Shown one piece after another: positions 19,440 to 27,539 of a DNA stretch of 64,000 nucleotides. The notes under the pieces are model-generated. The model was given only the letters and a program-made list of their open reading frames with translations, did not search any database and was not told the DNA's origin. Both the position numbers and the translations under genes were made by a program. Source of the stretch: Candidatus Rifleibacteriota bacterium (GTDB lineage: Bacteria; Muiribacteriota; Ozemobacteria; Ozemobacterales; Ozemobacteraceae); assembly GCA_012517355.1 (NCBI GenBank), contig JAAYVD010000040.1, forward strand, positions 23,624 to 87,623. Direction: 5' to 3'. Position 1 is the stretch's first letter, and every line of letters begins with the position of its first letter.

Positions 19440-21421
19440 ACCGGATGACCGTGGCTCCCGGGGGTGGCCGGCGCGGCAACCTCCTGTTCGTCGCATTGTT
19501 CGCCATCCTCGTGTTGGGCATCCTGACCGTCGCCTATCACCGTTCCTCGCGGCACGGACAGGCGATGGCCTTCCGGTTCGAGCAGAGCGAGGTGGTCCGC
19601 CAGATCGCCGAGGCGGCGGCCACCGAGGCCCTCACCTGGCTGCACACGGAGTCGGCCAGCCCCGCGACCGATGTCGGCCGCTGGTTCCTCGACCCGTCGG
19701 CCCCCCCGTTGCCGGTTCCCGTATCGCTTACCGAGCGGGAGACGGCCACCATGGTGCGCGCCGACAGCCGGCCCCGCGTGTCCGTCACCGCCCGGCACGT
19801 CGATTTCCGGGGCCAGGACAGCCAGGGCCGGAAATACCACGGCCGGGAAGGGGTGGGCACCGTCGAGATCACCGTGCAGGCCATCCTGGAGGACCGGGCG
19901 GGCGGGCGTCGGGGAAGCTGCGAGCTGGTCCGGCACCACGACTACAAGGTCACCGCCATCGTCTCGCGGCGCGACAATGCCCAACCGCGCACCGGCTACG
20001 CCCAGGGGTTCCTGCTCGATCATGCCCTGTTCCTGCGCCAGGGCCTGCGCGAGTTCCAGGCCACCCTGGCCGGCAACCTCAACCACGACCGGGTTCGCCT
20101 GGCGATCGACCAGGACCGGCTCCCCCCCGCCCGCCGCGGCAAGGTGTTCGTGGGCGGCACCGGCGACCCCTGGCAGGGGTCCAACTTCGTCTTCGCCAAC
20201 GTCGACGAGCCCAACCGGCCGCTGCTGCCGCGTTTTCCGCGGCAGAAGATCCGCGAGATCGGCTACGACGAACTGCGCCTCCTGTTCCCCCAACTGCGGG
20301 AGTACGAAAACGTGCCCGGGGCCATGGGCTATCTGCAGCAGGTGAAGGGCTATTTCGAGGCCCAACTGGAGCCCGTCTCGAAGGCCCAGTTCGACCAGGA
20401 GCTGGGGCAGTGCGAGATGCGGACGCGGTCCAACCTCCTGTCGGTCGCCCAGCCCCACGAGAAAAACCTGGCGCCGGGGTTCGCCCTGCTGTCGCCCGAC
20501 CCCGCCGTGGCCGCCCGGCCCGCCCAGGCCGAGGGGGTGCTGGAAGGGGGCATCCGGCAGCGGTTCCTGCATTTCGTCCATTTCCACCTGGATCTGTCGC
20601 AACTGCCCGCCGACATCCAGGAGCAGTTCCGCCCCTACACCTTCCCCATGCCCTGCACCCCCATGCCCGACCCGCCGCCCGACGAGGAGCAGGTGCGGGC
20701 CTTCTACGACGGCCTGGCGGAGCTGGCCGGCCGGCAGCCGGCGGGCGGGGTGCCGCTGCTGTCGCGGTTCGACACCGACTTCCTGTACCGGGGCGGCCTC
20801 GAGATGACCGACCGGCTGAGCCCCGAGACCTTTCCCCGGCCCACCTTCTTCAACGCCGGCAGCGAGCCGGTGCGGGAGGGCGCCGACGGGCCCAACGGGC
20901 TGCAGGCCTTCCAGCACGTCAACCTCTGGACCCGCCGGCTGCGCTCGGCCGAAGAACTGGAGAAGGTCGGCATCCTCGACCGCCAGAAGGGGGTGTTGGC
21001 GCTGCGGGGCATCGTCTGGGTGGCCGGCCCTCTCGAACTCGGCGCGGACGGCCCGCTGACGGTGACCGGCCAGGGGGCCATCATCGCCGGCGACCTGCGG
21101 ATCCTGAACGGTCTGAGGAAACGGTCGGAAGCCGACCTGGCCGTCCTCATGACCCGCACGGGCGACATCCGTGTCGAGACCGACCAGCCGGTCGAGGCTT
21201 CCCTGGTGGCCCTGGGAACGCTCGACCGCGGCGGCGAGGTGCGGCCCGCCCGCCCCCTGACCCTGCGCGGGGCGCTGGCCGCCGAGCGGCTCGACCCGGC
21301 CGCCTGGGCGGACGGCACGCACGTCATCGCCTACGACCCGCTCCTGAAGAGCGGGGAGGACCTCCACCAGATCACGATCGGCCGGGGCATCACCTTCCAG
21401 CGCCTGGCGGAGGTGGAATGA
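19436..21421 (+). CDS. Membrane-anchored pseudopilin-cluster protein (PilX/GspK-like)
   Basis: The 661-residue protein has an N-terminal hydrophobic segment (NLLFVALFAILVLGILTVAY) preceded by a short basic leader (GGGRRGN), like minor pilins or PilX/GspK-type proteins. It lacks a clean G|FxxxE cleavage site. The large exported part ends in a beta-helix-like stretch (VLALRGIVWVAGPLELGADG; GQGAIIAGDLRILNGL). The ATG overlaps the anti-sigma stop. Two classical prepilin-like genes follow at once. I infer a role in a pseudopilus or surface assembly; a precise family assignment is not possible by eye. Confidence 0.65.
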   Translation: MNRMTVAPGGGRRGNLLFVALFAILVLGILTVAYHRSSRHGQAMAFRFEQSEVVRQIAEAAATEALTWLHTESASPATDVGRWFLDPSAPPLPVPVSLTERETATMVRADSRPRVSVTARHVDFRGQDSQGRKYHGREGVGTVEITVQAILEDRAGGRRGSCELVRHHDYKVTAIVSRRDNAQPRTGYAQGFLLDHALFLRQGLREFQATLAGNLNHDRVRLAIDQDRLPPARRGKVFVGGTGDPWQGSNFVFANVDEPNRPLLPRFPRQKIREIGYDELRLLFPQLREYENVPGAMGYLQQVKGYFEAQLEPVSKAQFDQELGQCEMRTRSNLLSVAQPHEKNLAPGFALLSPDPAVAARPAQAEGVLEGGIRQRFLHFVHFHLDLSQLPADIQEQFRPYTFPMPCTPMPDPPPDEEQVRAFYDGLAELAGRQPAGGVPLLSRFDTDFLYRGGLEMTDRLSPETFPRPTFFNAGSEPVREGADGPNGLQAFQHVNLWTRRLRSAEELEKVGILDRQKGVLALRGIVWVAGPLELGADGPLTVTGQGAIIAGDLRILNGLRKRSEADLAVLMTRTGDIRVETDQPVEASLVALGTLDRGGEVRPARPLTLRGALAAERLDPAAWADGTHVIAYDPLLKSGEDLHQITIGRGITFQRLAEVE

Positions 21422-21425
21422 CGCG

Positions 21426-21881
21426 ATGAACCCCCGCCGCGCCCTGAGCTTCCTCGAACTGCTGCTGACCATGGCCCTGCTGTCGGTCGTGCTGCTGGCG
21501 CTCTTTTCCACCACCACCTCCTCCAACCGCAGCTCGTTCGACGCCTACTACGAATACCTGGCCCTCGCGCTGGCCAAGGAACCGATCGAGATCTTCCGGG
21601 GGTTCGGCTACCACTGGCTGGCCGGGTATGACCGGCATCCCCTGCCGGCCTATCCCCTCGACTGGAGCCCGGTGGCCGATGCCGACCTCGGGCTGGTGCT
21701 GCACCCCGCCGAGGCGGCCGGCTTCCGGCGCCACATCGCCCTGACCCCGGTGACCGACGGCCGCACCCGGGCCATCCGGGTGCGCGTGACGGTGGCCCCC
21801 GCCGCCGCCAACCGGGTCATGACCTGGCTGAGCCGCGACGAGGTGGTCATGGAAGCCCTGATCCCGGAGAAACCGCTATGA
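21426..21881 (+). CDS. Prepilin-like protein (minor pseudopilin)
   Basis: The 151-residue protein has an N-terminus that fits prepilin peptidase processing. After MNPRRA the helix LSFLELLLTMALLSVVLLAL begins, with Ala at -1 and Glu at +5. The globular part is small and beta-rich. It starts four bases after the upstream stop and its own stop overlaps the next ATG. It probably forms part of the tip of a type II secretion-like pseudopilus. No assembly ATPase, platform protein or secretin is encoded nearby. Confidence 0.75.
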   Translation: MNPRRALSFLELLLTMALLSVVLLALFSTTTSSNRSSFDAYYEYLALALAKEPIEIFRGFGYHWLAGYDRHPLPAYPLDWSPVADADLGLVLHPAEAAGFRRHIALTPVTDGRTRAIRVRVTVAPAAANRVMTWLSRDEVVMEALIPEKPL

Positions 21882-22681
21882 GAAGTCTCCCCTCCACCGC
21901 GTCCGGCGCATCGTCCAGGCCAGGTGGGCGCGGCTTCACCCTGGTCGAGATCATGCTGGTCGTCCTGTGCCTGGCCCTGCTGTCGGCGCCGATCTGGCGA
22001 CTGCTGCGCACCGGCACCCGGATGTCCCTGCAGGGCATGCTGCAGGTCGAGACGACGCAGGAGGCGCGGCGCATCATCCGGCAGGTCTACACCGACCTGA
22101 AGCAGTCCTGCTTCCAATACGAGGGGAAGGAACGCATCGAGCTCGACTTCGCCACCACCCTCGAGAAGGTCGGCGACCTGCCCACCCAGCAATACCGGTT
22201 CCTGGCCTTCCCCTTCCCGGGAAAGATCGGAGAGGCCATCCCCGCCGGGGAAAAAGGGTATGGCTGGCGGCGGGCCAGCCGGATCACCTATGCGCTCGAG
22301 CCGGTGGGCAAGCCGGGCAAGCCTTTCCTGCGCCTGACCCGCACCGAGCAGTTCCACCCCGACCACCCGCAGTCCGGCCGGTTTCCCGGCGGCCGCTTCA
22401 CCCGGGTGATGAGCGAGAGGGTGCATTTCTTCTCGATCACGCCCGCCTCCTGCCAGTCGGGTGACCAGACCCTGTACTATTTCTGGATCACCCTGCAGCT
22501 GGCCGATTCCCTCGAGCCCCAGGGACTGCCCGCCGCCCTGCCGGACGGTCCCCTGGTCCGCCGGCCGGCCGGGGTGGTCATCGCCGACTTCGGAGAGGTC
22601 GTCTACCCCGAGTATTTCAACGCCTTCCTCACCCGCAACGGGTTCAACGTGAACTGGTATTCGGGGGTCGTCGGCCCCTGA
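21878..22681 (+). CDS. Prepilin-like protein (GspJ-like pseudopilin)
   Basis: The 267-residue protein has the classical prepilin motif G|FTLVE in GGRGFTLVEIMLVVLCLAL, preceded by a basic leader. Its size and helical linker (EARRIIRQVYTDLKQSCF) suit GspJ-type minor pseudopilins. It ends the tightly overlapping cluster. Three bases after its stop is a possible CCCGG/CCGGG stem-loop, and GACCCGC/GCGGGTC occurs at ~22716-22735. Neither has a strong T-tract. Confidence 0.8.
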   Translation: MRSLPSTASGASSRPGGRGFTLVEIMLVVLCLALLSAPIWRLLRTGTRMSLQGMLQVETTQEARRIIRQVYTDLKQSCFQYEGKERIELDFATTLEKVGDLPTQQYRFLAFPFPGKIGEAIPAGEKGYGWRRASRITYALEPVGKPGKPFLRLTRTEQFHPDHPQSGRFPGGRFTRVMSERVHFFSITPASCQSGDQTLYYFWITLQLADSLEPQGLPAALPDGPLVRRPAGVVIADFGEVVYPEYFNAFLTRNGFNVNWYSGVVGP

Positions 22682-22820
22682 CCCGGAAAAAGCCGGGACC
22701 CCTTGCCCTTCCCAGACCCGCATCCAGGGCGGGTCGGAAAAATAGTCTGGTGTCACCATCTTCCGGGCGTTCGGGGAAGGGCGTCATCTGCCGACAAAGG
22801 ATGTGGGAAACCAGCCCATC

Positions 22821-24521
22821 ATGGCCCACATCATTGGCAACACCTGTCAGCCGGGGTTCACCCGCCGCCATCCGTGGCGGTGGAGAACCGCGTTGGCCGC
22901 CTTCTGGCTGCTGCTCTGCCTGGCGGCCGGAGCCGCTCCCGTCGACCGGAGCGCCACCGATGTCGATCTCGTCTATCGCCGGCAGGCCACAGGGCAGGAG
23001 ATGCCGATTCCGGCCGGCCAGGATCCCGGCTGGCCGGTGACCGGCCCGAGCGGGGCCGCCGCGCCCGGCGCCGGGTCTGGCCTGAAGGGGCCCGATCCCT
23101 TCAAGCTCGAGTTCAAGTACGAGTCGCGCAGTACGGCCGACAGCACGCGCAAGGACTACTACGACCTGACCTACGACCCGGCCTCCTTCACCCCGATCAT
23201 CACTCCCAAAGCCTATGACAAGACGTTCGTCAGTTCCGAGAACGACCTGTTCCTCGCCCTGAAGTGGACGTTCGACGAGACCCAGTTCTTCGACATCAAG
23301 GAGACCCTCCACTACCAGCACTACGGCACCGAAGACTACGACGCCTATTCCCTCGATTCGTACAAGTACAAATACCTTGACCACCTGTTGAACCTCACCT
23401 ACGGGGTGGGCTTCGGCGAGACCGACACCTTCCAGGTCGATTACTTCAACAACGTCTACCGCATCCCCATCGACCACATCTGGGACTACACCTCGAACCA
23501 GGGAAAACTGCGGTTCAACCACCAGGTCAACCAGTACACGGGGCTGGGCATGGAAGGCTCCTACGAGGAGCGCGAGTATCCCAACGATCCCACCATGGAC
23601 TACAAGGAGGGGGCGTTGACCCTCGACCTGTCGAATTTCCTGCCCGAGCGGATCCGCTACGTGCCGGTGAGCAACGCCATGCGCGGCGACCGCGAAACCT
23701 TCGAACGCGCCCCGACGGGGGTCGCCCACCGCCGGGCCATGGACTACTACACCACCTGGACCCGGAAACCCGGCGAGGACGAGCCCGAGGCCAAGTATCT
23801 GTCGAAGGTGACGCGCGGCGACCTCTACCTGTTCCTGCAGGCCGACATCCGCAGCCGCGACCGTTCGAAGATCGACAACGGGTATTTCCAGCCGCTGGGC
23901 ACCTTCAAGCTGGTCTACGACGTGCTCGACAACGTCAAGGTCACCCTCGACGACACCTACTACCAGCGCAAGCACGACAAGGAGTCGGACACCTACTACC
24001 TGTACGACCACGATTCGAACCGGGCCTCGCTGATGCTCACCTACCAGAGCGATCCGCGGTTCTCCTACTACTACACGTTCAGCGACGAGTTCTTCCGCCA
24101 TACGAAGCGGAAGCAGTATGACTACCGGATCGACACCTTCCTGTTCGAGACCTACTACCGCTCGGGGCGGTCGACCGCCAGCCTGTCGCTGCGCGAGGCC
24201 CTGACCCGCTACGGCAGCCCGCGGCAGTACTATGTCGATTCGAACGAATTCCAGGCCATCCTCGGCTACGACTATCCCATCACCCGCACCTTCCTTCTGC
24301 ACCTGAAGGACGAGTGGACGGACCACGACTACCAGGACTTCGAGGACGTGATCTACTCCTCCTACGTGCGGCACACCTGGCGGGTGGCCCTGGAAAAGCA
24401 ACTCAGCCCGCAGCAAGGGTTGGAGCTCGGCTACCAAAGCAAACGCGAGACGCACACCACGCAGTATTCCAACGACGTGATCGAGAAGAGTCTCTTCTTC
24501 AGCTGGCTTTCGCACTTCTGA
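22821..24521 (+). CDS. Exported beta-strand-rich, probable outer-membrane protein
   Basis: The protein has about 566 residues. A signal peptide (WRTALAAFWLLLCLAAGAAP) is followed by a chain rich in Tyr, Asp and Phe with alternating hydrophobic residues (YYDLTYDPASFTPIITPK; LLNLTYGVGFGETDTFQVDY). It ends in FFSWLSHF, a C-terminal aromatic typical of outer-membrane barrels. ATG 22821 is used; GTG 22803 in frame is an alternative, and neither has a good ribosome binding site. It follows the pseudopilin cluster by 139 bases, in which only two short hairpins are visible. It may be the outer-membrane partner or cargo of that cluster, which is inference. Confidence 0.65.
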   Translation: MAHIIGNTCQPGFTRRHPWRWRTALAAFWLLLCLAAGAAPVDRSATDVDLVYRRQATGQEMPIPAGQDPGWPVTGPSGAAAPGAGSGLKGPDPFKLEFKYESRSTADSTRKDYYDLTYDPASFTPIITPKAYDKTFVSSENDLFLALKWTFDETQFFDIKETLHYQHYGTEDYDAYSLDSYKYKYLDHLLNLTYGVGFGETDTFQVDYFNNVYRIPIDHIWDYTSNQGKLRFNHQVNQYTGLGMEGSYEEREYPNDPTMDYKEGALTLDLSNFLPERIRYVPVSNAMRGDRETFERAPTGVAHRRAMDYYTTWTRKPGEDEPEAKYLSKVTRGDLYLFLQADIRSRDRSKIDNGYFQPLGTFKLVYDVLDNVKVTLDDTYYQRKHDKESDTYYLYDHDSNRASLMLTYQSDPRFSYYYTFSDEFFRHTKRKQYDYRIDTFLFETYYRSGRSTASLSLREALTRYGSPRQYYVDSNEFQAILGYDYPITRTFLLHLKDEWTDHDYQDFEDVIYSSYVRHTWRVALEKQLSPQQGLELGYQSKRETHTTQYSNDVIEKSLFFSWLSHF

Positions 24522-24557
24522 ATGGTTCTTTACGTGTGTTGATCAGCCTCCAGTCCG

Positions 24558-24586
24558 TTGTGGAAGGGGCCCCGGTGTGCTAGAAT
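24558..24586 (+). promoter_or_regulatory. Promoter of the YmdB-like gene
   Basis: TTGTGG (24558-24563), a 17-bp spacer and TAGAAT (24581-24586) match the housekeeping pattern. Transcription would begin near 24593, two bases before ATG 24595. There is no ribosome binding site, so the transcript is probably leaderless. Confidence 0.7.
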
Positions 24587-24594
24587 CCTGATCG

Positions 24595-25380
24595 ATGCCG
24601 GAAATCCTGTTGCTGGGCCCGTTGCAGCGCGACCTGCCCGCCGAGGTCTGGCGGGGGTGCCTCGCCAGCCTGCGGTCACGGTTTCCCGCGGCGGGACCGG
24701 TCCTGGTGAACGCCAACGGCCTGTTGCGCGACAGCGGCGCGGTCGACCGGTTCCTGGAAATCCTGTTCGAAAGCGGGATCGACGTCGTGACCCTCGGCGA
24801 CCAGGCGGTGGCGCGCACCGCCGCCCGCCGGGCGCTCGACCGCTGGCCGCGGTTGCTGCGGCCCCTGAACCTGCCCCCCGGCGCTCCGGGGACGGGCGCG
24901 GTGTCCATTCCCACCCCGTCGGGGCCCCTCTGGTTCGTGTCCCTGTTCACCGGTACCGACCGCTTCCCGGTCGACGATCCCTTCGCTGCCTTCGAGCGGT
25001 TCGTCCGCGATTGTCAACCCCCGGCGGTCGTGGTCGACGTGGCCGGCCCCGACCTGGAGGTGAAGAAAGCGCTCTCCTGGCGGTGGCAGGGGGGGAACGT
25101 GCCCGTCCACGTGGTGGGCACCGGCCTGGGCGTGGCCACCGACGACCTGCGGGTGACGGGGGGAAGGGCCTTCGTTTCCGACCTGGGCATGATCGGCGAC
25201 CCCGACCTCATCGACGGCCGATCTCCCGCCGATTGGTGGAGCGACCGGCATCATCTTCCCCGCCCGGCCGCCGATGCCCCGCCCCCCGGCTACCTGCGGA
25301 TCGACGGCGCCCGCCTCGTGACCGGCGACGGCTTCCGCGCCCAGGCCTTCGAACCGTTCCGGATGCGCTACCCCGCATGA
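24595..25380 (+). CDS. YmdB-family phosphoesterase homologue lacking metal ligands (pseudoenzyme)
   Basis: The 261-residue protein aligns along its whole length with the YmdB/TIGR00282 metallophosphoesterases of Firmicutes: VLVNANGLL, GIDVVTLGDQ, RLLRPLNLPPGAPGTG, VVGTGLGVATDD, FVSDLGMIGDPDLIDG. Yet each metal-binding position I can align is changed. The family IGD becomes LGP, NGEN becomes ANGL, GNHTWD becomes GDQAVA, the DFHAE histidine becomes Ala, and GTHTHVQTAD becomes GTGLGVATDD. The fold should persist but two-metal catalysis should not. YmdB enzymes hydrolyse cyclic nucleotides, so a binding or regulatory role beside cyclic-nucleotide genes is plausible but inferred. The start is fixed by a promoter immediately upstream. 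Confidence 0.8.
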   Translation: MPEILLLGPLQRDLPAEVWRGCLASLRSRFPAAGPVLVNANGLLRDSGAVDRFLEILFESGIDVVTLGDQAVARTAARRALDRWPRLLRPLNLPPGAPGTGAVSIPTPSGPLWFVSLFTGTDRFPVDDPFAAFERFVRDCQPPAVVVDVAGPDLEVKKALSWRWQGGNVPVHVVGTGLGVATDDLRVTGGRAFVSDLGMIGDPDLIDGRSPADWWSDRHHLPRPAADAPPPGYLRIDGARLVTGDGFRAQAFEPFRMRYPA

Positions 25381-25457
25381 TTTCCGCCCGCCTTGCCGCG
25401 AGCTCCGGAGTAGCGCCGGCCCCTCCTGGCCGGCCCCCGCGGCCCTCGCGGCTCTCG

Positions 25458-25502
25458 CGCCCCTCACGCCCCTCACGCCCCTCGCGCCCCTCGCGCCCCT
25501 CG
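25458..25502 (+). repeat. Five tandem 9-bp repeats
   Basis: The unit CGCCCCTCR occurs five times in a row between the YmdB-like and cyclase genes. The flanks contain degenerate extra copies (CTCGCGGCTCTCG). The 172-base gap otherwise holds no gene. Confidence 0.8.
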
Positions 25503-25552
25503 GGCCTTCCCGGCCGCCCGCCCGGTCGGCTTTCTCGCCGGGAGCCCCGGTC

Positions 25553-26233
25553 ATGAGGCGCAAGAGCCTGCTGGCGAAGATCCTTGTCCTGGTCGTCATC
25601 TGGCTGGGTGTCGGCTGGGTGTCGGGGCTGGGCGGCCTGCGATTCCTCGAGGGGCCCCAGGACGAGCTGTTCTGGCGGATCCGGTGGCGGGTGCGGCCCG
25701 GCCCTGCCGAGCCCCCGCGCGTCTTCGTCTTTCCCATCGACCTGAAGTCGGTGGAAACCCTGAAGTCGTTGGAAGACCCGCACCACCGGACCGGCTTTCT
25801 CTGGCCCCTCCCCCACCGGTATTACGCGCAGGCCATCCGGCGCCTGTCGAGCCTGGGAGTGAAGGCGATCGGGTTCGACATCCAGTTCGCTGATTGGGCC
25901 TTGAGCAGTGATTCGGCGGATCTGGCGGCGGCCATCGCCTCCTCGTCGGCCCCCGTCGTGGTGGCCGGGCAGATCGAGAAGGGCGTTGGCATGAGCCTGG
26001 ACGCGGCCGACCAGAGGCGCGAAGACAATGACGGGGAGGGATACGATTTCGACCAGGCCACCACCCATGTCGAAAGGGAACCCGCCAGCTGGGCGGGCAT
26101 CGTGTTCGGGGCGGGAATGGTCAACTTCGACAAGGACGTCAATGCCGGGGAAACGATCCTCGCCCATCCCTTGGTTTTTTCAGGGGGGGACGGGCTCCAG
26201 CCATCCCTGGCCTTGCAGCTCTTCCATGCCTAA
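25553..26233 (+). CDS. CHASE2-adenylate cyclase, N-terminal part (frameshifted)
   Basis: The first ~226 residues of a CHASE2-cyclase: a membrane helix (LAKILVLVVIWLGVGWVSGL) and most of a CHASE2 domain (RVFVFPIDLKSVETL; SSLGVKAIGFDIQFADW; SLALQLFHA). The frame stops at TAA 26231-26233 in the middle of the domain. Homology continues without a gap in the +1 frame from about 26226, so the two pieces are one broken gene. It could be a real inactivating or phase-variable mutation, a recoding site, or a sequence error. The second frame is intact to its end. Confidence 0.7.
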   Translation: MRRKSLLAKILVLVVIWLGVGWVSGLGGLRFLEGPQDELFWRIRWRVRPGPAEPPRVFVFPIDLKSVETLKSLEDPHHRTGFLWPLPHRYYAQAIRRLSSLGVKAIGFDIQFADWALSSDSADLAAAIASSSAPVVVAGQIEKGVGMSLDAADQRREDNDGEGYDFDQATTHVEREPASWAGIVFGAGMVNFDKDVNAGETILAHPLVFSGGDGLQPSLALQLFHA

Positions 26234-27539
26234 AGGGATCCGGGGCACTCCCGCCATCGAAGGGACGAACCTTCGCCTGGCCGATGGAACCCTCATTCCC
26301 ATGGAACGCATTTCCCCTACCCCGGAGTTGAAGACCGAGTGGGTCGTTCACCCGACCTGGAGACCTACAGCCGGCGTGGGCCGGTTCCAGTTGGGGGAAT
26401 ACTTCTGCGCGCCGTTCGACCACCTGACCAAGGAGTATTTGACCGATTCCGATCGCTTGCAGGGCGCCATCGCCCTGATCGGGGTCGGTTCCGACCTGCT
26501 GGGCGACACCATCGCTGTTCCCGGGAACCCCCGGGCGCCTGGGATCCTGCTGCACGCGACCCTGCTCGACAGCCTGGTCCGCACTGGCTTCCTGACCCGT
26601 CTCGATCAGGGCTCCTGGCGGTGGCTGCCCGAGATCGCCCTCCTGCTGCTGGGCATCCTGGGCCTGCTGGCCGAGGTCCGGCTGCCCACCCTGGCGGGGG
26701 CCCTGGCCAATCTCGGACTGTGGGTGGGGTTCGAGGGCCTGGCCGTCCTGCTCTTCCTCGGCGGCTGGCTGCTCCGCACCGGGCCGGTCCTGGTCGGGTT
26801 CCCCCTGGCCATGCTCGGCATCTACGTGACCGGGTATTTCTTCGAGGGCCGCGAAAAATCCCTGATCCGGGAGATGTTCGGCAAGCAGGTCTCCCCCGAT
26901 GTCGTCCAGACCCTGCTGGATAACCCCCAGGAAGCCCTCACCGCGCGTCGCCAGGAGATCACCGTCTGCTTCATCGACGTCTGCGGGTTCACCAGCTTTT
27001 CCGAGAAACACACTCCAGAGCGGGTGCTGGTCCAGCTCAACTACTACTTCTCCCAGTTGATGCCCATCATCTACGGCAACCGTGGCCGGCTCGACAAGTT
27101 CATCGGCGACGCCATGATGATCACCACCGATTCCCTCATCACCATGGGGAACCACGCCCTGGCCATGGTACAGATCGCGGTACAGATCCGCGAAAAAGTG
27201 GATCTGATCAACGCCAATCTCCCGTCCGGCATCCATCCGTTCCAGGTCAGCATGGGCATGAACTCGGGCGAGGCCATCATGGGAAACATGGGATCGGCCG
27301 ATCGCATGGAGTACACGGTCATCGGCGACACCGTGAACCTTGCCAGCCGACTCCAGGGCAAGGCCGGTCGGCAGGAAATCGTCATCGGCCCCCGGACGTA
27401 CGAACTGACAAAAGATGCGATTTCTGTTGAGTCTCTGGAGCCATTTCTGGTAAAAGGGAAGGATACGCCTGTCCAGGCGTATCGTGTCATTGGTTTGACC
27501 ATGGCACGAAACGACAAGGAGAACCACCTGCGTGGCTGA
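26226..27539 (+). CDS. CHASE2-adenylate cyclase, C-terminal part (frameshifted)
   Basis: This 437-residue frame continues the CHASE2 domain (GTPAIEGTNLRLADGTLIP; LQGAIALIGVGSDLLGDTI). Three membrane helices (~125-205) and a class III nucleotide cyclase domain (~235-425) follow. Metal aspartates are in VCFIDVCGFTSFSE and KFIGDAMM. The lysine before IGD, the later EYTVIGDTVNLASRL and its Asn/Arg fit an adenylate cyclase making cAMP. The ATG at 26226 overlaps the upstream stop, so separate translation by coupling is possible, but the split CHASE2 argues for a frameshift. The stop overlaps the GTG of the HD-GYP gene. Confidence 0.8.
   Translation: MPKGIRGTPAIEGTNLRLADGTLIPMERISPTPELKTEWVVHPTWRPTAGVGRFQLGEYFCAPFDHLTKEYLTDSDRLQGAIALIGVGSDLLGDTIAVPGNPRAPGILLHATLLDSLVRTGFLTRLDQGSWRWLPEIALLLLGILGLLAEVRLPTLAGALANLGLWVGFEGLAVLLFLGGWLLRTGPVLVGFPLAMLGIYVTGYFFEGREKSLIREMFGKQVSPDVVQTLLDNPQEALTARRQEITVCFIDVCGFTSFSEKHTPERVLVQLNYYFSQLMPIIYGNRGRLDKFIGDAMMITTDSLITMGNHALAMVQIAVQIREKVDLINANLPSGIHPFQVSMGMNSGEAIMGNMGSADRMEYTVIGDTVNLASRLQGKAGRQEIVIGPRTYELTKDAISVESLEPFLVKGKDTPVQAYRVIGLTMARNDKENHLRG

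Noticed and set aside
22682..22820. Riboswitch before the barrel-like gene (GGGAAACCAGCC resembles parts of riboswitch cores)
   Set aside because: No complete conserved core of c-di-GMP, cobalamin, SAM or other riboswitches can be assembled. A similar phrase at 30155-30176 (GGCAACCAGCC) is too short to claim as a repeat.
25553..27539. Two separate genes coupled by ATG overlap
   Set aside because: The break lies inside one CHASE2 domain and the two frames join without loss of homology, so a frameshift is more likely than two functional proteins.
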